Of a stretch of 64,000 bases of DNA, positions 1 through 11,680 are shown in pieces; the stretch's first letter is position 1, and the number at the start of each line of letters is the position of its first letter. Position numbers and translations under genes: made by a program. Source of the DNA: Trissonchulus latispiculum (taxonomy: Eukaryota > Nematoda > Enoplea > Enoplida > Ironidae); NCBI GenBank assembly GCA_030248195.1, contig JASAND010006481.1, forward strand, positions 1 to 64,000. Direction: 5' to 3'. The notes under the pieces are model-generated. The model was not told the DNA's origin. It searched no databases and saw nothing but the letters and a program-made list of their open reading frames with translations.

Positions 1-3000
1 CTTTGCCCCTTGCAACTGCGACGGGCCTGAAAAATGTAAACACGTCAAAGGCAGACACATAATAACCAAAGCAAACTGTTAAACTTGTTCGCCACACTCA
101 AACACCCAAAATACAAAAGATCTTTAGCTCGGGCTGTTAGTGAAACACGTACACGCAAACAGGCAGTCATGATAGTTTATTTATCGCTGAATCCTGGAAC
201 ATTCTAAGACTGTGATAACAAAAGTGTCTACGAAAAATATAGCCGAATGCTCATTTATAGTAGACCTTGTTCATTGTCATTGGCCGAGGGCAAATTAGAC
301 ATAGCAATGTCAGGCACATCTGTCATAGCCATCTGGCCGTCTGGACGTGCGTAGCGACCCACGTCCCCGGACGGGGTTTTTCCTGATCTGTCTGCAGTAG
401 TATCTGAAATTTAAACTGAAAACGTGTGTTTGGAGAAAACAGGAAGAAAAAGTGTACGCATCTAGTACAACATGGGAACCGTTATCTCAGAGATTGTGTT
501 TTTCAAATGATGTTGCAGTTTTTTTTTGATCATAAATGGTATTTTCCGCCATTCTTTAAGTATTTGCCCCGTACCTTCTCTCGCCATTTACCATAGTACC
601 ATTACGATTCAAAAGAAAAACGGAAATCGAAGCAATACCCGCTGATGCAGTTGCTGGAGAGGAGGGTGGGCCCCCTGTGCTCTCGCAATCCATCGTCCCC
701 ATTCGCGCCTCACTTGCTGTTTCATTAACCTGTCCCTTTTGAGCGTTTTTGCCCTGACGAGTTGTTCTCTTCCGGTTCCCCGCAGGCTTGACTCCGTGGA
801 ACAATGCCGGTGCTGTAAAATGTAAATACGTAAATTACTGATACAGGCCTGCCCAACAAGCTGTGATCACAGTTTTTTTACCACAGAATGCCAAACATGC
901 TAAGACTGACATCTCGCAAACAAACTTCTAGTAAAAGGCTCCTTTTTAGTTTACCTCTTTCACTGTCTGCAATGGAAGACGAGTTAGACATTGAAATGTC
1001 ACGCACATCTGTTGCACCCCCCTGCTCTTCGTGACGTGCGGAGAGAGACACGCCGCCCGGGAGAGGTTCTTGTGATGAGTCTGCAGGAGTATCTGAAATA
1101 TAAAGAGAATAGGTTTGTCAGTAGAACACACTAAAACAGTTTACGTATCTCCTGACTCGCCTCTGTCAAATGCAACGGGCTGTAGTGTCTAGCTTCTAGG
1201 AAATCCACCCGGCGACTTCGTTTTCCCCCATCTTTTTTGCGGAAAATTTTCGAAAATGTTACTACTACCCCTTTAGCATACTTGTTATAGTGTTGGTAGA
1301 AAACAGTCAATGTTTTGAGCATTTTCAACCCCCCCCCCCCGGAGGGGCCTGTGTTCATGCCATTTTTTTCAGCAAAATGTCGAATATCTTAAGACACGGG
1401 TCACAAAATGTAAACCCTAAAAACATAGCATAATATCTTTATTGGTGCACCTTCTTCAATGTTGTTTTCCAAGGGTGGGTTGGACAGAGCAATGTCGGGG
1501 ACAGCAGTCGCAGCCGGCTGGTCATCCTTAGGTTCGCAGTGGGCCCCGGGCAGCGGCGGTACTTCTCCTGATGTATCTGCAGGAGTGACTGAAATATAAA
1601 GACAAAAGGTTTGTACGGACAATAAAAGAATAAGAAGGTTCATCGTGTGTGTGAAATATAAACAGAAAAAATTTGTTTGTACAAAACAAGAAAAAGTCAA
1701 CGTATATGCTATCCAGCCTCTCCACGCGGAGAGTGGTGTTTACCCGTAGCACCAGTCCCCCTCCTCCCTTTTGCCTTGAGCACTAGTATCAGATCAATTA
1801 CCAGAGAAAATACTGCATACGAAAAACATACACGTACATGTTGTTGCAGGCCCCCCCCCCCGGCGCCCCTGTGTTAATGGAAGCCTTCGTGCTGCTCATT
1901 CCCTCTATTCCTGTAGCGTCACCTGTCCCCGTTTTAACCTTTTTGGCCTCACGAGCCGTCCTTCTGTTTTTTCCCCCAGGCTTTGAACTGCTCAGCGTTC
2001 GTGTGGCTGTAAAATGTGGATACGTGAAGACACTGTATGATCCCTTAACCAAACTGTTACAGTGTTTGGGGCAGCAAAATAAACAATAGAGAAAAAGGTG
2101 CCCTGGTTTCTCGTCTCTAGCTTGCCGCTTTCCCCCCCCAAGATTTTGGTAGCAAATGTAGAAAAACGTTACTGCTTCGCCGAAATTTGTTCTCAAAAAT
2201 TATCTTTCCTATAAAATCGATATTACATCAGTTTTAGCATAGTGGTAGCAGTGTTTGTAGAAAACAGTTAATTTTTACTGCAAATTCAGAGCCCCGGGGG
2301 GGGGGCCCTGTGTTAACGCGATTATTTCCCGCTGAATGTCGAACGTGCTAAGACAAAAGTCTAAAGATGAAAAAAAAATGTAACATAATCTCTTTTCGGG
2401 TATACATTGTTCAATGGTTTTCTCCAAGGGCGAGCTAGAGAGAGCAACATTAGGAAACCCAGCCGGCCCCCCCCTTGGTCATGCTTACGTCCGCAGAGAG
2501 CCGCATCGTCCGGCGGTACTTCTCCTAATGTATCTGCAGGAGTGACTGAAATATAAAGACTAAAGGTTTGTGCGGAGAATAAAAGAATAAGAAGTTAAGA
2601 CGTCTACAGTAAATAAACTCCTAAGTCCAGTAAAATGCATTGTAAAAAACTATTGCCTTCCTGTTAATTATAACCAGATAAAAATAGTAGCAGCCAATTT
2701 TTCAGCGAACAAAAAGAAGGGGGGGAGATTACTTGTACTGAAATATAATACTAACACGTGCTCACCTGGATCTGACGGAATGTCGCGGCGTTCCTTCCCC
2801 CAGGCAGATGCTGCAGCAACGACATCGTTAATAACACCATCAAAAACTAGAATAAACATAGCAAAGCAGACACCTTTTTGGCAGGCTCAGACGTACACTA
2901 CTGAAAAAAGGGAAATAGTGACAATTAAAGACTGCTGAATGAAGCAACTGATTAAATGGGTTGATATTAAATTGAAAAACTAATACAAGAAGGCAGAAAA

Positions 3001-6000
3001 CAGCGAAAAAAGGCAGCGAAAACATACGCGCAGATGTAGTTGCAGGAGAGCCCCCCTGCAGCCCTCTGTTCATGGATTCCTTCGTGCTACTCTTATCCAC
3101 AAATGCTGCAGGCTCAGCCTTTCCCGTTTTGCCATTTTTGCCCTCACGAGTCGTTCTCCTCCGTTTGTCCGCAGGCTTTGATCCGTTGAGCAGCGGCGGG
3201 GCTGTAAAATGCAAATACGTGAAGCCACTTCCATTATCCCTTAACCAAGCGCAACCAACTGTCATCACAGTTTATTTACCCCAGAATCTCGACCGTGTTA
3301 GGAGTGACATCACAAATGAGCTACGGAAAGCTATAGCTAAATCTTTCATTTTTAGTTTACCTTGTTCAGTGTTTTTAATCAAGGGCGAGTTAGATCCAGC
3401 GATGATGCGAGGCATATCTGTCGTAGCCCCCTGATCATCGCGACTTGCACATAGAACCACGTTGCCCGGGCGGACTTTTCCTGGTGTGTCAACAGGAGGG
3501 GCTGGAATATACACAGAAAAGGTTTCATTGGAGCAAAAAAAGACAACGAAATACAGATTCCAAACAAATAAAGAATGTGCTAGCCGTCTACTAGCACTTC
3601 CGCATTCTTCTTGTTTCCTTACGTGTGTTAATCAGTATGAGCAGGAAAACAGTAGGCTACGCTTAGGGACACACAAGATAAACAAAGTAAAGATTTCCCC
3701 CCCCTTACCTTTACCTTGTTCAGTGTCTTTGATCAAGGGCGACTTAGATCCAGCGATGCGAGGCATATCTGTTGTAGCCCCCTGATCATCGCGACTTGCA
3801 CATACAACCACGTTGCCCGGGCGGACTTTTCCTGGTGTGTCAACAGGAGGGGCTGGAATATACACAGAAAAGGTTTCATTGGAGCAAAAAAAGACAACGA
3901 AATACAGATTCCAAACAAATAAAGAATGTGCTAGCCGTCTACTAGCACTTCAGCATTCTTCTTGTTTCCTTAGGTGTGATAATCAGTATGAGCAGGAAAA
4001 CAGTAGGCTACGCGTAGGGACAGACAAGATAAACAAAGTAAGATCCCCCCCCCCTTACCTGCTTCTTGCATGTCGCCTCTCTGGCCGCCTTCATTAGTTT
4101 GCTTTGTGGTGATAAGTTCAGCTAAACAATAACACAAATTAACCAGGTTTAAACTAATTGTTAAGTCTTAAAATTAGTGCAGACTTTGCGCAAAAACAAG
4201 AAAAACAAAGGCTAGGTAGTATGAGTATCAGCGGGGGCATAAACAAAAAAGATATAGGGGGGGGGGGAGCCAGGGCTTTGGGCAGATTTTAATAAAAAAT
4301 CAAGCGTTCCTGTTTTATCTGCAACTGCTGTGACGCATTTCTTTATTCTCCTTGCTATTGTTGTTAAGAATATCACTCCCTACCTGCATCATTTTTTCCA
4401 CTTTCATTTTGACCATTGTAGTTCACCCGTCGTCGTTTCCGGAAACTGTAATCGGTGCACGCGGGCAGGAAAGTGTCTTCTGACTCCTCCCCCGGAACGT
4501 TGCTGCCCAGCCTAGACTTGGCAGAGGGCGTTTCAGGCAAACTGCTCGCGGAAGGTTCTTGTTCCCCCCCCGTTCCTGTCTTCTGTGGTACAGAAGAATT
4601 ATTTGGAACGGCAGCTGCCGTAACTAAAACGAAGTAAGAGAATCAGGGGGGATAAGGATATGAGCATTTTTCAATTATTTCATGTTCTCACCTATACCCC
4701 CTCAACCATTGTTTACTAAATTCTACCGATTTTAGACAGTTTCCTAATTAAAGGCAACAGAACCCAGCTGCAAGTATAGAGTTTTCTGCACAATCTACAT
4801 GGGAAACGTTACATCATTTCCACATTTTATATTTTAGAACAAGTACACATAGATGTTTCATTATCTAAAATAGTTTTAACTGCAACTATTTAAGCCACCA
4901 AAAAAACGTTAAGAGACATCAAAACCGAGAGAGCACAGTGCGAACTGGAACTCTTTTTACCTTTAGCCTTAGTCGCTCTACTCGGCCCTGGCTGTGCTGA
5001 TTGCACGCGTCTCTCGCGCTCTTCTGCTTCAATGATTTCAATCATTTGCTGTTCTGTTAGAGCTAAAACAGATGTAGTGATTATACATTATTGTTAGAAA
5101 AAGTAACCTAATTTCTTTTGTCGCATTTTTGCAGGCAGTGTTATGAATACATTCCGCCCCCTTTATTAGCCCTGTATAAGTTGAATAAAGTTATCTAAAC
5201 ATACGGAAAGTAGAATTCGTCTAACTAGGCACAGGAACACATAATTTGCTTAGACAAGCAACAGAAAGAGATTCACAGATACTGGCGGGACCTTTTCCGA
5301 CACACAGTACTACCACCCGCCCTCTTTAGCTAGAAAACGAAAAAAATGTAATGCACGGCCCCACGTGCGTGCAATAATTAAATTAACGAAACCCTACGAT
5401 CACTTATTCTATTTACCTATGTCGGTATATCCAAGCAGAGCCGCCGAAAAATTAATCAGCCCCTGGGACCTGTGTGATTCTCGTCCTGCCGTAATTACAT
5501 TGGAGTAGCCAGGGTCTTGTCGCTTTATTCTGGCCAAGATATCATGCATTTGTTCAGGGGAACAACCAGCATATACCTCTATTCGCCTGCGTCGCGGCGT
5601 AGCATCTTGTCTACTACGCTCTAGAAAAAGACAAGGCAACACTTAATTATGTAAACAATCCACCAACACTTATGTGGAATTTTTTGAGGGCACGGCCGCC
5701 CCCTTCACTGGACTAATAGCATGTGCAAAGAAAGTGCTTGTCGGGTATAGCCAACGCCCGCCCCTCCCCCCTCCGATGTTCATGTCTGATATAAGTAAAA
5801 GATTAAGTTATTATCTAAACACAAGGGTTTACAGGAAACAAATTAAAATATACTCTTTCTTTTGCTGTTAGATTTTTTCAGTGCAATTCCTAAACGTGGC
5901 AGGACAATGAGTGGACGACGAAAACTGTCAAGATCCAAAGTTGGCGCAACTGCTATGTCTGCGCCATCGATATTTTCCATGATCCGCCCAGTTGGGGGCG

Positions 6001-6097
6001 GCTGACGATCAGTGGAGTCTCGGCAAACAGTCTCCAGGATTTCGTCCATTAAAATTGCGACGTCCTGGTCAATTTCCATTATAGGTTGTGTACTCAT
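1..6097 (-). CDS. Gene A, left copy: repeated-exon protein (3' end outside window)
   Basis: Sixteen exons read on the minus strand: 6097-5854, 5620-5417, 5062-4961, 4623-4384, 4121-4059, 3852-3715, 3501-3361, 3201-3028, 2810-2766, 2545-2406, 2006-1834, 1588-1451, 1092-955, 812-639, 403-266 and the first 26 bases of the next (26-1). Each is bounded by AG and GT, and the junctions I could test are phase 1. The start is the ATG at 6097, beginning MSTQPIMEIDQD; exon 1 ends in a K/R-rich patch. The body alternates acidic/proline-rich exons (about 46 residues, beginning near TPADTSGE) with basic exons (about 58 residues, with KPADKRRRTTR-like patches), suggesting a nuclear, largely disordered protein. 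Compared with the right copy it has one extra acidic exon (3361-3501), but exons 2545-2406 (140 nt against 138) and 2006-1834 (173 against 171) break the reading frame. So this copy is either decaying or has miscalled G-run lengths. Function unknown. Confidence 0.75.
3361..4058 (-). repeat. Tandem duplication of an acidic exon with its intron (left arm only)
   Basis: Two units of about 350 bp (3361-3714 and 3715-4058), nearly identical, each contain one acidic exon, the CAG acceptor and downstream intron with its C run. The right arm has this exon once (18327-18464). The inner copy has a 3-bp in-frame insertion, so it is 141 instead of 138 nt. This is a visible example of how the exon array grows. 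Confidence 0.9.
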
Positions 6098-9054
6098 CCT
6101 TTAATACAAGAATAGTTTGCACATCATGAATGACGAACAAAAGCTGTCGCACAAGGGCGGGGAGCGCCCATCTTCTGCTGTAGTGTGGCGTAGCTGAAAA
6201 TGCTTGTGGGGGAGGCAAGAGGCTGCTTATTTGTGGCCTGCTACCTAACCGGGAGAAGCGAAGCCGGTAACAGGAAAAGGGAGAAAAACGTGGCCGCTAG
6301 GTTTGGAGAGAGCTTGTTATTACATACGTACGTAGACTTTTTTAATTTTGCGATTCCCCAGCCGGGAGGGGGGCCCCCAACGGCAAATCGGTCCTTTTTC
6401 ACGGCGGTTCTTTTCATGTATCACATGCCCCGGGGGGCCCCTCACAGCTGTCAGGCCAGGGGGGGTCGTCCTCCAGCCCCACAAATTGAAAAAATTCAGA
6501 GGTCAAATTTTTCTTTTGATCTCCTGGACAGGGAATTTTGCAAGGCAGGGGGGGGGCCTCCACTCCCCCAAATTTAAAAAAAATCAGAGGTCAAATTTTT
6601 ATTTTGACCTCCTGGAACGAGAATTTTGCGATTCCCCAGCCGGGGGGGGAGCCCCCAACGTGTTTAAAGCGCTTTTAGTCCACCCTGGGGCTCACGGGAC
6701 CGACCCGGGGGCAAAAAGGGGGCAATTCTGACCTCCCCTGGAAATAATCTAAAAATGGCGAAAACTCCCTTATTTTTCGGCCAAACCGGCCCATACTCTC
6801 CCATTCGACTCAGTTTTTCACGGCGGTTTTTTTGATATATCAAATGCCCCGGGCCCCCCCCTACTGCTGTCAACGCAGGGGGGTACCCCTCCACTCCTTC
6901 AAATTGAAAAAAAACAGCGGTCAAATATTTATTTTGACCTCCATGACCGGGAATTTTCCGATTCTCCAGCCGGGAGGAGAGCCCCCAACGTGTTAAAAGC
7001 GCTTTTCAGTCCACCCTGGGGCTCACAGGACCCACCGGGGGCAGGCACCCCTCCACTCCCCCAAATTGAAAAAATTCAGACCTCAAATTTTTATTTTGAC
7101 CTCCTGTGCCGGGAATTTTGCGATTCCCCTGCCGGGAGGGGAGCCCCTAACGTGTTAAAAGCGCCTTTATTCCCCCCAAAAACCCGCTCCCTACTTTTTT
7201 CTGAACCCCCACCCACACTTTTTTCGCCAGCCACACCTATGGAGGCGACGGAGGGCAGGAGACCCTCCAAACCCCCCCAACAAATTGTTAAAAGCGCTTT
7301 TAGCCCACCCTGGTCCTCACAGGACCCACCCGGGGGGCGAAAAAGGATAATTTTGCCCTCCCCTGGAATTAATATAAAAATGGCGAAAACTTCCCTAATT
7401 TCCGGGCAAATCGGCCCAAACTCGCCCATTCGACTCAGTTTTTCACGGCGGTTCTTTTTATCTATCACATGCCCCGGGGGCCCCCCCACAGCTGTCAGGC
7501 CAGGGGGGGCACCCCTCCACTCCCCCAAATTGAAAAAATTCAGACCTCAAATTTTTATTTTGCCCTCCTGTGCCGGGAATTTTGCGATTCCCCAGCCGGG
7601 AGGGGAGCCCCTAACGTGTTAAAAGCGCCTTTATTACACCCAATCGCTGCCTAAATTTTTGAAAATTTTTAGGTAAAAATTCGAAATTTTACCAACTCCT
7701 GGACCGGGAATTTTGCGATTCCTCAGCCAGGAGGGGGGGGCCCTAACGTGTCGTCCCAAACTCTCCCATTCGACTCAGTTTTTCACGGTGGTTCTTTTGA
7801 TATATCAAAAGCCCCGTGGCCCCCCCCCCCCACAACTGTCAGGGCAGGGGGGGGCCCTCCACTCCCCCAAATTTAAAAAAATTCAGAGGTCAAATTTTTA
7901 TTTTGACCTCCTGGAACGAGAATTTTGCGATTCCCCAGCCGGGGGGGGAGCCCCCAACGTGTTTAAAGCGCTTTTAGTCCACCCTGGGACTCACGGGACC
8001 GACCCGGGGCCAAAAAGGGGGCAATTCTGCCCTCCCCTGGAAATAATCTAAAAATGGCGAAAACTCCCCTATTTTTCGGCCAAACCGGCCCATAGTCTCC
8101 CATTCGACTCAGTTTTTCACGGCGGTTTTTTTGATATATCAAATGCCCCGGGGCCCCCCCTACTGCTGTCAAGGCAGGGGGGGGTCCCTCCACTCCCCCA
8201 AATTGAAAAAATTCAGCGGTCAAATATTTACTTTGACCTCCATGACCGGGAATTTTCCGATTCTCCAGCCGGGGGGAGAGCCCCCAACGTGTTAAAAGCG
8301 CTTTTCAGTGGACCCTGGGGCTCACAGGACCCACCGGGGCCAAAAAGGGCCCCCCCCCTGGAATTAATCTAAAAATGGCGAATACTCCCCTAATATTCGG
8401 GCAAATCGGCTCTTTTTCACGACTGTTCTTTTGATGAGTTTTTCACGGCGGTTCTTTTTATCTATCACATGCCCCGGGGGCCCCCCCACAGCTGTCAGGC
8501 CAGGGGGGGCACCCCTCCACTCCCCCAAATTGAAAAAATTCAGACCTCAAATTTTTATTTTGACCTCCTGTGCCGGGAATTTTGCGATTCCCCAGCCGGG
8601 AGGGGAGCCCCTAACGTGTTAAAAGCGCCTTTAGTCCCCCCAATCGCTGCCTAAATTTTTGAAAATTTTTAGCTAAAAATTCGAATTTTTAGCCGGGAGG
8701 GGAGCCCCCAACGTGTTTAAAGCGCTTTTAGTCCACCCTGGGGCTCACGGGACCGACCCGGGGGCAAAAAGGGGGCAATTCTGACCTCCCCTGGAAATAA
8801 TCTAAAAATGGCGAAAACTACCCTATTTTTCGGCCAAACCGGCCCATACTCTCCCATTCGACTCAGTTTTTCACGGCGGTTCTTTTGATATATCAAATGC
8901 CCCGGCCCCCCCCCCACTGCTGTCAGGGCGGGGGGGGCCCCTCCACTCCCCCAAATTGAAAAAATTCAGCGGTCAAATGTTTATTTTGACCTCCATGACC
9001 GGGAATTTTGCGATTCCCCAGCCGGGAGGGGACCCCCCAACGTGTTAAAAGCGC

Positions 9055-9440
9055 TTTCAGTGGGGGGGGGCCCCGAAATTTACCTTCCCCCCGAAAATGC
9101 CTTCCCCCCCCCCCGAAATCGCCCCCTCCCGGGATTTTTGCTTCCCCCCCGGGATTTTTTGGAGGCCCAAATTTTTGCCAAAAATAGGCCAATTTTCAAA
9201 AATTTTCCGGCTTCGCCGGAGATTTTTTCGTAAAAATAGCTATTTTTAGCTTAAATCCTGGCATTTTTGAGAACTTTTTGCGTTTCACCATGCAAAATAC
9301 GCCAAAAAATACCATTTTTTGGCTCATTTTTGCAAAAAATTCTTCCCCCCCCCCAGGGCCGGGGGGGGGCCCCAGGTAAGCCCCCCCCCCCGGAAAAAAA
9401 TCCCTAAAAAATACGTGCCGATAAACATACGTCACAAAAT
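9055..9440 (+). repeat. Interspersed non-monomer block in the satellite, copy 1
   Basis: A different unit rich in C runs, with a CGGCTTCGCCGG hairpin near 9209 and TTTTTGGCTCATTTTTGC near 9316. The same unit recurs at 11355-11660 in the same orientation, and a fragment of it at about 9575-9670. It interrupts the regular monomer spacing. No coding potential recognised. Confidence 0.75.
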
Positions 9441-11354
9441 TTCAGGCCCCCCCCGCCCCGGCGACACTACATATTAAAAATACGTCACAAAATTTCAGCC
9501 CCCTCCCCTCGCCCCGACGACACTCGAAATGGCGACCCCCCCGGGCTTCCAGGTTTTGAGCCCCCCCCCAGAATTTAGGCTCATTTTTGCAAAAAATTCT
9601 TTCCCCCCCCAGGGCCCGGGGGGGGGGCCCCCGGGAAGCCCCGCCCCGGAAAAAAATCCCTAAAAAATACCCTGTGGAATTAATCTAAAAATGGCGAAAA
9701 CTCCCCTAATTTTCGGGCAAATCGGCCCAAACTCTCCCATTCGACTCAGTTTTTCACGGCGGTTTTTTTGATGTATCAAATGCCCCGGGGGACCCCCACA
9801 GCTGTCAGGCCAGGGGGGCACCCCTCCACTCCCCCAAATTGAAAAAATTCAGAGGTCAAATTTTTATTTTGACCTCCTGGACCGGGAATTTTGCGATTCC
9901 CCAGCCGGGAGGGGAGCCCCTAACGTGTTAAAAGCGCTTTTAGTACACCCTGGGGCTCACAGGACCCTCCCGGGGCCAAAAAGGGTCAATTTTGACCCCC
10001 TCCCTGGAATTAATCTAAAAAAGGCGAAAACTCCCCTAATTTTCGGGCAAATCGGCCCAAACTCTCCTATTCAACTCAGTTTTTCACAGCGGTTCTTTTG
10101 ATATATCAAATGCCCCGGGGGTCCCCCACAGCTGTCAGGCCAGGGGGGTACCCCTCCACTCCCCCAAATTGAAAAAATTCAGAGGTCAAATTTTTATTTT
10201 GACCTCCTGGACCGAGAATTTTGCGATTCCCCAGCCGGGAGGGGAGCCCCCAACGTGTTAAAAGCGCTTTTAGTCCACCCTGGGGCTCACGGGACCCACC
10301 CGGGGCCAAAAAGGGTCAATTTTGACCTCCCCTGGAATTAATCTAAAAATGGCGAAAACTCCCCTAATTTTCGGGCAAATCGGCCCAAACTCTCCCAGTC
10401 GACTCAGTTTTTCACGGCGGTTCTTTTGATATATCAAATGCCCCGGGGCCCCCACAGCTGTCAGGCCAGGGGGGTACCCCTCCACTCCCCCAAATTGAAA
10501 AAAATTCAGCGGTCAAATTTTTATTTTGACCTCCTGGACCGGGAATTTTGCGATTCCCCAGCCGGGAGGGGAGCCCCCAACGTGTTAAAAGCGCTTTTAG
10601 CCCACCCTGGGGCTCACAGGACCCACCCGGGCCAAAAAATGTCAATTTTACCCCCCCCCCCCCTGGAATTAATCTAAAAATGGCGAAAACTCCCCTAATT
10701 TTCGGGCTAATCGGCCCAAACTCTCCCATTCGACTCAGTTTTTCACGGCGGTTCTTTTTATGTATCACATGCCCCGGGGGGCCCCGCACAGCTGTCAGGC
10801 CGGGGGATACCTCCTCCACCCCCCCCCCCAATTGAAAAAATTGAGAGGTCAAATTTTTATTTTGACTTCCTGTACCGGGAATTTTGCGATTCCCCAGCCG
10901 GGAGGGGAGCCCACAACGTGTTAAAAGCGCTTTTAGTCCACCCTAGGGCTCACAGGACCCTCCCGGGGCCAAAAAGGGTCAATTTTGACCCCCCCCCCTG
11001 GAATTAGTCTAACAATGGCGAAAACTCCCCTAATGTTCGGGCAAATCGGCCCAAACTCCCCCATTCGACTCAGTTTTTCACGGCGGTTCTTTTGATATAT
11101 CAAATGCCCCGGGGGTCCCCCACAGCTGTCAGGCCAGGGGGGTACCCCTCCAATCCCCCAAATTGAAAAAAATTGAAAAAATTGAGAGGTCAAATTTTTA
11201 TTTTGACCTCCTGGACCGAGAATTTTGCGATTCCCCAGCCGGGAGGGGAGCCCCCAACGTGTTAAAAGCGCTTTTAGTCCACCCTGGGGCTCACAGGACC
11301 CACCCGGGCCAAAAAGGGTCAATTTTGACCCCCCCCTGGAATCAGGGTATCTTT

Positions 11355-11680
11355 TACAGGGGGGGGGGGCCCCGAAATTTACCTTCCCCCCGAAAATGCC
11401 TTCCCCCCCCCGAAATCGCCCCCTCCCGGGATTTTTGCTTCCCCCCCCCCCCGGGATTTTTTGGAGGCCCAAATTTTTGCCAAAAATAGGCCAATTTTCA
11501 AAAATTTTCCGGCTTCGCCGGAGATTTTTTCGTAAAAATAGCTATTTTTAGCTTAAATCCTGGCATTTTTGAGAACTTTTTGCGTTTCACCATGCAAAAT
11601 ACGCCAAAAAATACCATTTTTTGGCTCATTTTTGCAAAAATGCTTCCCCCCCCCAGGGCCCAGCCTCGAAGCCCCAGGTG
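11355..11680 (+). repeat. Interspersed non-monomer block, copy 2, at the orientation switch
   Basis: Second copy of the C-run block with the CGGCTTCGCCGG hairpin. Its right end marks the point (about 11670-11690) after which all monomers are reversed, so it sits at or next to the centre of the palindromic locus. Confidence 0.75.

Larger units (their letters stand above)
1..6365. repeat. Left arm of large inverted repeat
   Basis: This stretch is the reverse complement of about 15700-21828, with base 1 matching about 21828, so the arm continues beyond the left edge. Exons, introns and the approach to the satellite all match, with scattered substitutions, small indels and changes in G/C-run length. 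It carries the minus-strand copy of gene A. The main structural difference is an extra duplicated exon at 3361-3714. Seen directly by comparing the two arms; percent identity was not computed. Confidence 0.95.
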
